64,000 nt of DNA from Oscillatoriales cyanobacterium PMM_0080 (lineage in GTDB: Bacteria > Cyanobacteriota > Cyanobacteriia > Cyanobacteriales > Microcoleaceae): NCBI GenBank assembly GCA_949127775.1, contig CASBQF010000019.1, positions 1 to 64,000 of the forward strand, in the 5' to 3' direction. Positions 20,895 through 30,553 of the stretch are shown here, piece by piece. The stretch's first letter is position 1. The number at the start of each line of letters is the position of its first letter. The notes beneath the pieces were generated by a model. That model was not told the origin of the DNA. It worked only from the letters and a program-made list of their open reading frames with translations, and made no database searches. A program made the position numbers and the translations under genes.

Positions 20895-22244
20895 ATGACT
20901 CGCATTATCCTAGTCCGTCACGGCAAAAGCACATACAATCAAGAGCGTCGCATCCAAGGCCGCCTCGATAAATCAGTTTTGACAGAAGCAGGCCGCGCCG
21001 GCGCAAAGCAAGTAGGCGACATCCTCAGCAGTATCACCTTTGATGCCGCCTATACAAGTCCCCTGCAACGAGCCAAAGAAACAGCCGAAATCATCCTGTC
21101 GCGCTTGACAAATCCGCCACAACTCCAACCAACTGATAAATTGATGGAAATCGATTTGCCTTTGTGGGAAGGAATGCTGCGTCAAGAGGCGATCGACCAA
21201 TTCCCCGAAGCATATCAGGAATGGCAACAACATCCCGACAAATTTTCCATGAAACTACCTTCCCCCGAAGGAGAAATCGAACACTTTCCGGTACTAGCCG
21301 TTTTTGCTAGCGCCCGCAAGTTTTGGAAAGAACTTTTATCACACCACACTTCTGGTACGATTTTAGTAGTAGGTCACAACGGAATTAATCGCGCCCTCAT
21401 CGCCACAGCCTCAGAAATTGCCCCAGATTACTATCAATCAATTCAACAATCAAATTGTGGAATTAGCGTCATCAATTTTGGATTTACAGATGACCAAACA
21501 GAATCCAACCAGAAAATTGCAGTTCAATTTGAATCCTTGAATTTAACCGCCCATACCGGAGAAATCTTCCCCAAACCGAGGGACAAACATAGCGGGCCGC
21601 GCTTATTGCTAGTACGTCACGGCGAAACAGACTGGAATAGAGCAGGTAAATTTCAAGGACAAATAGACGTACCACTCAACGATAACGGCCGCGAACAAGC
21701 TCGGCAAGCCGCAGAATTTCTGAAAGATGTAAAATTAGATTTTGCGATTAGCAGTTCCATGCTACGCCCGAAAGAAACAGCGGAAATTATTCTCAAATAT
21801 CACAGCGATTTGCAACTAGAACTCCGCGAGGAATTGAGAGAAATCAGCCACGGACTTTGGGAAGGAAAATTTGAATCAGAAATAGAACAATCCTATCCGG
21901 GTTTGCTCGATGAATGGAAAACATCTCCTGAAAAAGTGCAAATGCCAGAAGGAGAAAATTTAGAACAAGTTTCCGATCGGGCGATCGCAGCGTGGCGAGA
22001 AATTGTACAATCAGTATCAGGTACCGGAATAGTCGTTGCCCACGATGCCGTCAACAAAGCCCTTCTCTGCCACCTCTTCAATTTAGAACCCGAACATTTC
22101 TGGAAATTCAAACAAGGAAACGGTGCCGTTAGCGTCATCGACTATCCCCACGGCCCCGATGGCTTGCCAGTATTACAAGCAATGAATATCACAACCCATT
22201 TAAGTGGCAGCATTTTCGATCAAACAGCAGCCGGAGCACTGTAA
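20895..22244 (+). CDS. Two-domain histidine phosphatase (phosphoglycerate mutase-like)
   Basis: RHGKSTYNQERRIQGRLD and RHGETDWNRAGKFQGQID; second His motifs VVGHNGINRALI and VVAHDAVNKALL. Confidence 0.93.
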   Translation: MTRIILVRHGKSTYNQERRIQGRLDKSVLTEAGRAGAKQVGDILSSITFDAAYTSPLQRAKETAEIILSRLTNPPQLQPTDKLMEIDLPLWEGMLRQEAIDQFPEAYQEWQQHPDKFSMKLPSPEGEIEHFPVLAVFASARKFWKELLSHHTSGTILVVGHNGINRALIATASEIAPDYYQSIQQSNCGISVINFGFTDDQTESNQKIAVQFESLNLTAHTGEIFPKPRDKHSGPRLLLVRHGETDWNRAGKFQGQIDVPLNDNGREQARQAAEFLKDVKLDFAISSSMLRPKETAEIILKYHSDLQLELREELREISHGLWEGKFESEIEQSYPGLLDEWKTSPEKVQMPEGENLEQVSDRAIAAWREIVQSVSGTGIVVAHDAVNKALLCHLFNLEPEHFWKFKQGNGAVSVIDYPHGPDGLPVLQAMNITTHLSGSIFDQTAAGAL

Positions 22245-22456
22245 TTTGTAAAGTTATCGGCAGGAAGTATAGCAACGAAAATTCTCTATGCTATACTTCC
22301 CCAGCCGCACAAATGTCAAAACTTTTATAACCGAAACCCTTACTTTAATTCCCTCTTCCCTCTTCCCTCTTCCTTCGTGTCCTTAGCGTCTTCGCGGTTC
22401 GTTACTCCCTCTTCCCTCTTCCCTCTTCCTTCTTCCCTCTTCCCTCTTCCTTCTTT

Positions 22457-23767
22457 ATGAATCGCGAACTGCTACAAAATGTAAGGATACTAGATCCAGT
22501 TTCAAAGATCGATCGCACCGCTGACATTCTAATTACCGAAAATCAGATCGCAGCAATAGAAGAAAACATCACCGAAATTCCCGCCGACACAGAAGTCCGG
22601 GATTGCCAAGGACTAATTTTAGGGCCAGGATTAACCGATATTTATAGTCATAGCGGAGAACCAGGTTTTGAGGAACGAGAAACCCTAGAATCCTTAATGC
22701 AGGCTGCGGCGGCTGGCGGTTTTACCCGCGTAGCGATTTTGCCCGATACCTCGCCACCCGTGGACAATTTAGCCGGTTTAGCCTTGTTGCAGCAACATAT
22801 CCGCAACTTATCGCCCTCCCTACCACGCTTGTATTTTTGGGGGGCGCTGACAGCGGGCGTTAAAGGGGAACAGATGGCTGAGTTGGGCGAGCTGGCATCC
22901 TCTCCAGTAGTGGGATTTGCGGACGGTTTATCTCTGTCAAATCCGGCTCTGGTGAGGCGTTTGCTGGAGTATATCCAGCCTTTGCATAAGTTAGTTGCTT
23001 TGTGGCCGTGCGATCGAACTTTAGCCGGAAATGGTGCAATGCGGGAAGGTGCAGTCTCCGTGCGCTTAGGTTTACCAGGAATTCCGGCAAGTGCCGAAAC
23101 ATCAGCTTTGGCGACAATCCTAGAATTGGTCTCATCTGGAGGCACTCCGGTACATATTATGCGCGTTTCCACCGCCCGCAGCGTGGAATTGATTCGAGAT
23201 GCCAAGGCGCGGGGTTTGCCCGTAACTGCGAGTGTGACTTGGATGCACTTGCTGTTGAATGTCGGCGCAATCTCAGGCAACTCTCAAGATTCCGGTGGCA
23301 AAAACGCTCTAACTGCTTCGGTTCCCTACGATCCGAATTTACACCTCGAACCGCCGTTGGGCAATCTCAGCGACCAATTAGCCTTAATTCAAGCGGTGAA
23401 AGATGGCGTAATTGATGCGATCGCGATCGACCACAGCCCCCATACTTATGAGGAGAAAACCGTGGCTTTTGCCGATAGTCCGCCCGGGGCGATCGGCTTA
23501 GAATTCGCGTTACCTTTGTTATGGCACGGACTCGTCGAAACAGGCAAAATTTCCGCTTTAGAACTGTGGCGAGTGTTAAGTACAGCCCCCGCCGTTTGTC
23601 TCGGACAAACCCCCGCTACGGTTACGCTGGGTGTGTCTGCTGAGCTAATTTTGTTCGACCCGCTCATGAGTTGGACTGTTGATAGGTATAGTCTGAAATC
23701 GCGATCGGCAAACACACCTTGGTTCGGACAACAATTAGCGGGAAAAGTTTTACAAACTTGGGTTTAA
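22457..23767 (+). CDS. Dihydroorotase-like amidohydrolase homologue, probably non-catalytic
   Basis: Dihydroorotase architecture (GPGLTDIYSHSGEPGFEERETLES, AIDHSPHTYEEK) but most metal-binding His replaced. Confidence 0.85.
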   Translation: MNRELLQNVRILDPVSKIDRTADILITENQIAAIEENITEIPADTEVRDCQGLILGPGLTDIYSHSGEPGFEERETLESLMQAAAAGGFTRVAILPDTSPPVDNLAGLALLQQHIRNLSPSLPRLYFWGALTAGVKGEQMAELGELASSPVVGFADGLSLSNPALVRRLLEYIQPLHKLVALWPCDRTLAGNGAMREGAVSVRLGLPGIPASAETSALATILELVSSGGTPVHIMRVSTARSVELIRDAKARGLPVTASVTWMHLLLNVGAISGNSQDSGGKNALTASVPYDPNLHLEPPLGNLSDQLALIQAVKDGVIDAIAIDHSPHTYEEKTVAFADSPPGAIGLEFALPLLWHGLVETGKISALELWRVLSTAPAVCLGQTPATVTLGVSAELILFDPLMSWTVDRYSLKSRSANTPWFGQQLAGKVLQTWV

Positions 23768-23842
23768 GGACAGCAGGGAGAAGGGGAGAGGGGGAGAGTG
23801 GGAAAATTACCAATTACCCATTACCCCATTACCCCATTACCA

Positions 23843-25180
23843 TCAAAAAAAATCCGACTTACCGGAAGGTAATCTCAACTGCATTTCCTGAGAGCGTTTT
23901 AGGTAATTTTCTGCTACGCGATCGAGCGGGTTTTTGCGCACGCACTCACCAAACAGTTGTGTTGCTTCTTTATGTTTACTCGCACTATAGTTCCACAAAG
24001 CTTCTAAAAATATGTTAAAAGTCGCTAACTTGCCCTCTTTCACTTCCGGCGGATCGGCATCAAATACTTCATGAATTGTCACCAACTCTGCTTTCCCTTT
24101 AACTCGAACGCGACCAATATTTCTGATTGCATATTTCGGGCATTCATTTACCTTTAACTGTAAAAAAGTATTGCCAGTAATTAACATCGACACCCCGTAA
24201 CTTTTCGTCATGCTTTCCACGCGGGAGGCTAAATTCACCGCATCGCTAATCACCGTACTGTCCATCCTTGTTGTCCCCCCAACTGTCCCCAGCATCAGCG
24301 TACCCGTATTGATACCGATGCCAATTTTGATAGGTGCAAAGCCCTCTCTAGTGCGATGTTGATTGTAATCGTCGAGACGGTATAGCATAGAAATTCCAGC
24401 ATTCACAGCATCGCTGGCACTGTGACGGAACAAAGCCATAATTGCATCGCCAATATACTTATCAATAAAACCGTTATTTTCAATAATAGTTGGCTCCATG
24501 CGACTCAAATAAGAATTAATAAACTTGAAATTGTCCTGGGGAGTCATGCCCTCAGAAAGAGTCGTAAAATCCCGAATATCGGAAAAGAAAACAGACATTT
24601 CCTTTTCCACGCTGTCGCCGAGTTTAACATCGACTAAGCTTTCACGGCTTAGCAGCGAGACAAATTCATTCGGCACAAAGCGTCGGGCAGCATTAGTTAA
24701 TTGTGATTGCAGTTCCAAGGCTAATTCTAACCTCTCATTTACTTTTCGCAACTCGGCATTTTGTTCTGCCAATTTTTTATCCTGACTGTAGCTGTGGACG
24801 GCTTCTGTCACGGTCAATTTCAAGTCTTCAGTTTGCCAAGGCTTACCGATATAGCGGTATAGTTTGGCGTACTTGATCGCACTTCCGACAGCTTCAATTG
24901 TCGCCTGACCTGTTAGCATCACCTTCAGAGTTTTGGGAGAGATTTCATGAACCCGCCTCAATAATTCATCTCCTTTCATGTCAGGCATTACGTAGTCGGA
25001 GATAATTAACGGAATCTCTTCTCCATCTGCTATTAGTTCAGCAACTAACTCCAAAGCATCCTCACCTCCTTCCGCAATTTCAATCCGGTAACTATTGCCT
25101 AAAGCATCTTTTAATTCAGCTTTGAGGCTTTTCAGAACCGTGGTTTCGTCATCCACGCAAATAATCACTTGTTTGCTCAT
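23843..25180 (-). CDS. Response regulator receiver - class III nucleotidyl cyclase
   Basis: N-terminal REC (ICVDDE...IISDYVMPDMKGDELL...KPWQ); cyclase VFFSDIRDFTTLSE, DKYIGDAIMALF, DAVNLASRVES. Confidence 0.95.
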   Translation of the reverse strand: MSKQVIICVDDETTVLKSLKAELKDALGNSYRIEIAEGGEDALELVAELIADGEEIPLIISDYVMPDMKGDELLRRVHEISPKTLKVMLTGQATIEAVGSAIKYAKLYRYIGKPWQTEDLKLTVTEAVHSYSQDKKLAEQNAELRKVNERLELALELQSQLTNAARRFVPNEFVSLLSRESLVDVKLGDSVEKEMSVFFSDIRDFTTLSEGMTPQDNFKFINSYLSRMEPTIIENNGFIDKYIGDAIMALFRHSASDAVNAGISMLYRLDDYNQHRTREGFAPIKIGIGINTGTLMLGTVGGTTRMDSTVISDAVNLASRVESMTKSYGVSMLITGNTFLQLKVNECPKYAIRNIGRVRVKGKAELVTIHEVFDADPPEVKEGKLATFNIFLEALWNYSASKHKEATQLFGECVRKNPLDRVAENYLKRSQEMQLRLPSGKSDFF

Positions 25181-25569
25181 AGCGATAAAGCCGTTTTAAT
25201 GGTTTCGATTAACTCTTCTTCCGACCAAGGTTTATGCAAACAGCGGTGCAAGTCAGCTTCGTCAAATGCTCTTTGAACAGCATCTTCATCTGCTTGGCCC
25301 GTCAGCATCACTTTAACTATCTTCGGAAACTTTTGATGAACGCGAATTAGGAATTCATCTCCTTTCATTCCCGGCATCAACCAATCAGAAACAATCAAGA
25401 TAATCGCTGTATCATCGTCATTAAATTCATCTAGCAATTCTAAAGCATCGGCGGGATTTTCCGCTAATTCATAAACATAGGCATTGCCAAAGGCAGATTT
25501 TAGTTGAGTTTTGAGACTTTTCAAAACTACTTTTTCGTCGTCAACGCACAGGATAACAGGTTTAGACAT
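25177..25569 (-). CDS. Single-domain response regulator receiver
   Basis: MSKPVILCVDDEKVVLKSLKTQL, IVSDWLMPGMKGDEFLIRVH, VMLTGQ, HKPWSEEEL; start at 25569; 4-bp overlap with next gene. Confidence 0.93.
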   Translation of the reverse strand: MSKPVILCVDDEKVVLKSLKTQLKSAFGNAYVYELAENPADALELLDEFNDDDTAIILIVSDWLMPGMKGDEFLIRVHQKFPKIVKVMLTGQADEDAVQRAFDEADLHRCLHKPWSEEELIETIKTALSL

Positions 25570-25703
25570 ACTTTTTTCTCTCAGCCGTTCATTGTTTGCC
25601 ATTGAGTGTATCCTCTAGTTTATTAGGCAGGCACTGCCTGCAAAAAGACTCATAACGCAAGTTGCAAAAGCGATACTAGCAATGCCTACTTTATTGAGTG
25701 AGC

Positions 25704-28481
25704 TTATCCGGGATTGACGGGTATAGAAACGGTAAAATTCGTTTTACCAGGAACCGATGCAGCTTCGATTGTCCCGCGATGTTTTTCAATTATTTTTCTG
25801 ACAATATCAAGTCCTAAACCTGTGCCTTCTCCCGGTGGCTTAGTTGTGAAAAAAGGCTCGAATATTTTCGACATAACTTCTTCAGGAATTCCCTTACCGC
25901 TATCCGTGACTGCGACTTTGACACGATTGCTTTCTTGAAAGACATCCAGAGTCAATGTGCCTTTATTGTCCATCGCTTGCAGGGCATTATGTATGAGATT
26001 TGTCCACACCTGATTTAGTTGATCGGGGTAGCAAAGCACCGGTTCAATTTTTTGGAAATTTCGCAATACTTCTACCCCGTGTTTCAGATTGTTTTGATAA
26101 AGGGTGAGTACCGTTTCTATGCCTTCAACTAAATCCGATTGAATCATCACTTCTGAGGAGTCATGCCGCGCATAATTTTTGAGAGCAAAGACGACTTTTG
26201 ATGCTCGATCCGTTGCGATATTAATTGTTTGGGTTCCGCGCTGGATTTCTGTGAGTTTGTAAGCCATCTCTAAGATTAGATCGCGATCGGTTTTTTGCAG
26301 CAAAGACATAAAGTCATCCGCTTCATAAATCCCCATATCTACTAAGGTGTCGGCGATATCATCAGCTTCGTCAATGTTTTTGTCTTCGAGTTGACCGACT
26401 AAAGTTCGCCTTAATTTCCTTTCTTCTTTGGCTGTCAAAGTTATATCTTTTTGCAGCGATTGATTGAGTAACATGAAGAAATTATTAGCTTCTTCGGCAG
26501 ATAACGATTGAAAAAGTGCAGGCAAGTTGGACAGGGTTTGTCCCAAGAATTTGCTCATATTTCCGGCACTCGAACGAATCGCACCTAGCGGAGTATTCAG
26601 TTCGTGGGCAACTCCCGCTACTAATTGTCCTAAAGCCGCCATTTTTTCTGAATGAACTAACTCTTGTTGAGTGGTTTGTAGGTGGTCTAATGCTGTTGTG
26701 AGTTCTTGCGTTCTTTCGGTAACTTCAACTTCGAGAGTGCGGTTGTATTCGGCTACTAATTTTTCGGATTCTTTGCGTTGGGTAATGTCGGTAAAAGCTG
26801 CAATCGCATAATTCACCTTTCCTTTGTCATCATAAATTGGCGTTCCCCAAACTTCGATCGGAATAGTCCTGTTTGAGTGGTGAATTTCTATGTCGTCAGC
26901 GTTGACACTTGCTCCTCGAAAAGCACAAAGTATCGGGTGTTTTTCTGGAGGGTATATTTCCCCGCTATCGGCGAGATAAATTTGATATACCTCTCCAATT
27001 TCTGCGGATTTGATATCATCAACTATGCCTTTCCCAAGCAAGAATTGAGCCCGAGAATTAACATAGTAGGGTTTGCCGCTGGGTTCTGCTACAAATATCC
27101 CGATCGGCACGGCTTCTAAAATTTGATTGAGTCGGCTTTTACTCTCGGACAATTCAGCATTCAAACTTTGCATTTCCGCAAAAGAAAATTTTAGTTGTTC
27201 TGCCATACTTTGAAATGAGTTAGCAAGTTCGCCAACTTCATCATTGCGGTTAATTGCTACAGTTTTTCCCCACTGACCTTTAGTAATATTTTTGGCTGCT
27301 TCATTCAAATATAAAATTGGCTTTGTTACCCATCTAGCTGTGAGTACGCCGACAATTATAGCTGCTGCTAAGGCTGCAACACACAGCAAAACTGTAGTTT
27401 TGTTGTTGGCATTAATTTGTTCCAAGAAATCTGATTCTGGAATAACTACTACAATCAGCCAGTCCAAACCTTTATCATCTTTTAGGGGAGTAACTTGCAT
27501 GAATTGTAGCTCGTCTTTAATCTTAAAGCTAAGCTGTTGGGTTTGCTGAATATTGTTCAGGTTGCCAAAGTGTTCTTGCAGGTATTTAGTAGTGAGGCTG
27601 ATGGCGGCGTTTTGACTAGCAGTTGCCTGAATTCTTTCTGTCTCTTCACCCTTGATTAGATATACCGGATCTTGAGTCGATGTCGTAATTAATTCGCCCG
27701 ATCGCTCTAGAATAAATGTCTGCCCAGATTTGCCAATTTTTAACTTCTGGAGGAACTCATTAACTCGCGAAAACAGTAAATCAGTGCCGAAAACTGCCTG
27801 CAACTGTCCCGATTCGTCGTATAATGGTTGCGCCGCTGTAATTCCCAGTCCTTTGCTGGTAAAGTCGGCGTAAATTTTGCTCCAAGTTGCCGTTTGTGCT
27901 TCGGTGGCTGCTGTGTACCAGGGACGGACTCGCGGGTCAAATTTAGGTTTAACTTTAACTAAGTTAGTTGGTTCACCTCGGTTGTTTGCAGCATAATAAT
28001 TCATATTGCCATCTGTAAGTTCGCTGCGTTCTTGCAATAAAAAATTACCCTCATTGGTACGCCGCGCGGCAATAAATTTTCCTTCAGGAGTGGCAAGATA
28101 TGTAACGCTTACTGTATCAAAAGTTTGCAGTTGCTTCCAGAAGTGGCGCTGTATTTTCGGAGTGTCTTGCAAGTTGAGATCCCCCAGTTCAAAAGCATTG
28201 GCTTTGAATTGATTGAGTTGGTGGGGAAATGTCATGTATGATTGGACTCGTTCGGAGATGCGATCGCTAATTTCTTGCTGTAATTTGGTAGCAACTTCGT
28301 TAACCGCTTGCTGTCCGTTGCGAAATGACAAATACCCCACAACTCCCACTGCTATGAAGATTTGCAAGACGAAGGGAACTATCAGAACTGTTCGCAAAGG
28401 GAGGGAGCGAACTGTTTTTGCCACTAATCTGCAAGAAGATTTGGTTGGCTGTAAAACTTTGATGTTTGAGGGAGTAGTCAT
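25704..28481 (-). CDS. Sensor histidine kinase (periplasmic Cache-like domain, HAMP, PAS, HisKA/HATPase)
   Basis: Extracellular domain between two TM segments; HAMP ITKGQWGKTVAINRNDEVGELANSF; PAS; H-box AGVAHELNTPLGAIRSS; HATPase DSGKGIPEEVMSKIFEPFFTTKPPGEGTGLGLDIV. Confidence 0.95.
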   Translation of the reverse strand: MTTPSNIKVLQPTKSSCRLVAKTVRSLPLRTVLIVPFVLQIFIAVGVVGYLSFRNGQQAVNEVATKLQQEISDRISERVQSYMTFPHQLNQFKANAFELGDLNLQDTPKIQRHFWKQLQTFDTVSVTYLATPEGKFIAARRTNEGNFLLQERSELTDGNMNYYAANNRGEPTNLVKVKPKFDPRVRPWYTAATEAQTATWSKIYADFTSKGLGITAAQPLYDESGQLQAVFGTDLLFSRVNEFLQKLKIGKSGQTFILERSGELITTSTQDPVYLIKGEETERIQATASQNAAISLTTKYLQEHFGNLNNIQQTQQLSFKIKDELQFMQVTPLKDDKGLDWLIVVVIPESDFLEQINANNKTTVLLCVAALAAAIIVGVLTARWVTKPILYLNEAAKNITKGQWGKTVAINRNDEVGELANSFQSMAEQLKFSFAEMQSLNAELSESKSRLNQILEAVPIGIFVAEPSGKPYYVNSRAQFLLGKGIVDDIKSAEIGEVYQIYLADSGEIYPPEKHPILCAFRGASVNADDIEIHHSNRTIPIEVWGTPIYDDKGKVNYAIAAFTDITQRKESEKLVAEYNRTLEVEVTERTQELTTALDHLQTTQQELVHSEKMAALGQLVAGVAHELNTPLGAIRSSAGNMSKFLGQTLSNLPALFQSLSAEEANNFFMLLNQSLQKDITLTAKEERKLRRTLVGQLEDKNIDEADDIADTLVDMGIYEADDFMSLLQKTDRDLILEMAYKLTEIQRGTQTINIATDRASKVVFALKNYARHDSSEVMIQSDLVEGIETVLTLYQNNLKHGVEVLRNFQKIEPVLCYPDQLNQVWTNLIHNALQAMDNKGTLTLDVFQESNRVKVAVTDSGKGIPEEVMSKIFEPFFTTKPPGEGTGLGLDIVRKIIEKHRGTIEAASVPGKTNFTVSIPVNPG

Positions 28482-29340
28482 ACTTGGAAAAACTTGTTGT
28501 TTGGGAAAGACTTTCTCGATTTAATTAGTTGCACCCAACAAGCTATGGATTGGTTATCCAGCACCCTGATTTTGAACTTGGCATTGCTATAATGCAGGCA
28601 AGCAATTTCGACTGCACCGCAGCAAATCGTCTGCAAATAGCGATCGCACCGTCTAATACTTCTTTATTGACGCGCCCAAAAACGGATACAAACCCCGGAC
28701 ACTCCTGAGCGATCAGCCCAAAATTTTAGATTAAGCTTCAAGCTCCCAGATTCATCTGTGGAGTAAATCTAAAATCTAAAATCGACTGACTGTGTTACAA
28801 CTCTAGTTTCGGTGGCCGACATCCACCTAAAAAATTGGATGCCTACTCGCAAGCATCACAATACAGTATTTCCCTTTTCCTCAGTGCTCCCAAAAAAATG
28901 ATGCTGTAAATGCGGTGGCAGTTATACTGGCGATTGCCTACAAAAAATCCACAAATTCTTGAGACTTGCTATAGCGATCGCAATTTATGTGACAAAATGA
29001 ATCAAAGGAAAACAACTGTATTTAGTTCTACAAAAAAATAGAGTGAATATCCGGATTGTTTGGGAATTTGTTGAATTTGCAGGACTTAAGCAAAGCTTCT
29101 ATTTTTAGGGTTCGGTGTCCATCACCTTACTTGCTATGACTAGCGTGTAAAATTACTTTTTGGTCTAAATTCTAAGTTGTTAAATTGTACATTCCACCTC
29201 AGCAACAGCTTTGCCCCGATCGCTCGCAGAAAAAATATTTACTTTACCCCTATTGAATCTACCGTTTTTTGCGATAAAAATGGGGAAAATGCGGCAGTTT
29301 TCAAGGGGAATTGGGAGCGGATAACCAGATTGTGAGAATT

Positions 29341-29443
29341 CCTAAAAAATATCGACAATTTAACAGCAACGCACCTGTCTTTACAGGGTCATTGTAAACA
29401 AACACAACATTTATTGTGTAGCAATCTTTTGTCAAAATGGTAT
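29341..29443. repeat. Intact copy of a repeat later interrupted at 29592-29923
   Basis: cctaaaaaatatcgacaatttaacagcaacgcacctgtctttacagggtcattgtaaacaaacacaac...caaaatggtat. Confidence 0.85.
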
Positions 29444-29533
29444 TAGCCCGTCTCTGCTCGGACGAAAGTTTTTGTAGGAGCGGTTTCAACCGCTAAAGTT
29501 TTATCAAAGGGTTTCCCACCAAAATTTAGAATA

Positions 29534-29923
29534 ATACCAATTTGTCAAATTAATGCAACAGTAGTCGTAGGGTGTGTCGCCATCAACAATCCCTAAAAAA
29601 TATCGACAATTTAATGGCGACGCACCTGTCTTTACAGCAATACGGTTCACTTAACGCTTTTTTGTCATTGCGAACGTCAACGCGCGGCAATCATAGTGTA
29701 TATTTTTCACATGATTTTATAGACTGAACAGTCTTCAGTAAACCATATTGGTCTTTATACCATTTTTCTAAAGATCAGATAGAGATGGAGGACGACAAGA
29801 CATGGTAATTTATCCACTTTCCCTGTTTGGCAAGTCTGTCATAACTTTAAAAAAATGGTATTACAGGGTCATTGTAAACAAACACAACATTTATTGTGTA
29901 GCAATCTTTTGTCAAAATGGTAT
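29534..29923. mobile_element. Inverted-repeat element E with two MITEs inserted in sequence (C at 29638-29750, D at 29758-29860)
   Basis: Ends ATACCAATTTGTCAAA / revcomp ATACCATTTTGACAAA; MITE C flanked by GTCTTTACAG, whose right copy is split by MITE D with 3-bp TSD TTA. Confidence 0.75.
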
Positions 29924-29934
29924 GACTTATTAGC

Positions 29935-30336
29935 TCATCTAGTTTTAAGCCCAGATTTAATAATCTCAATTAACTCAGATTCTAACCAAGGTTTATACAA
30001 GCATGAATGAAGGTTTGCTTCTTTTTTCACTCTGGCAATAGCGGCTTCATCAGCTTGACCAGTCAGCATTACTTTTACAGTATTAGGGAATTTTTGGTGG
30101 ATGCGAATCAGCAATTCGTCCCCCTTCATCCCCGGCATCAACCAATCCGACACAATCACCAGAACTTGAATATCCTCTTCAATAAACTCCTCTAGCATTT
30201 CTAGAGCATCGATCGCATTTTCGGCAAGTTCATAACAATATTCACTCCCAAAAGCTGACTTAAGTTGTGCTTTCAGACTCTCCAATACAGCGATTTCATC
30301 GTCAACACATAAAATTACAGGCTTAGGCATTTTCAA
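29935..30336 (-). CDS. Single-domain response regulator receiver
   Basis: PKPVILCVDDEIAVLESLKAQLKSAFGSEYCYEL, IVSDWLMPGMKGDELL, VMLTGQ, YKPW. Confidence 0.93.
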   Translation of the reverse strand: MKMPKPVILCVDDEIAVLESLKAQLKSAFGSEYCYELAENAIDALEMLEEFIEEDIQVLVIVSDWLMPGMKGDELLIRIHQKFPNTVKVMLTGQADEAAIARVKKEANLHSCLYKPWLESELIEIIKSGLKTR

Positions 30337-30416
30337 TTCAAAAATAAAAAAATAGAGCTTAGCAGAGAAAAATATCTTAGGTTTGTAGTGAGGACTTTAG
30401 TCCTTCAACACTCTGA

Positions 30417-30531
30417 GGACTAAAGTCCAATGGCACTGAAATTTGGTAAATCACGGAGGTTCAAACCATTGGAAACTCATTGTCTACCAGCCAATAATCC
30501 AGACTTTTTCAGTGCCATTTGACTAAAGTCC
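30417..30531. mobile_element. 91-bp MITE (30429-30519) with ends of the IS4-type element at 949
   Basis: TIR AATGGCACTGAAA at both ends; flanks GGACTAAAGTCC (30417-30428) and TGACTAAAGTCC (30520-30531); no transposase. Confidence 0.85.
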
Positions 30532-30553
30532 TCACTACAAACCAATTGTGTTA

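Noticed and set aside
20895-22244. Possible pseudoenzyme half in the two-domain histidine phosphatase
   Set aside because: Both domains keep RHG and the second catalytic His, so no evidence of decay.
22648-23280. 210-aa ORF antisense to the dihydroorotase-like gene
   Set aside because: Shadow ORF; the sense strand has clear amidohydrolase motifs.
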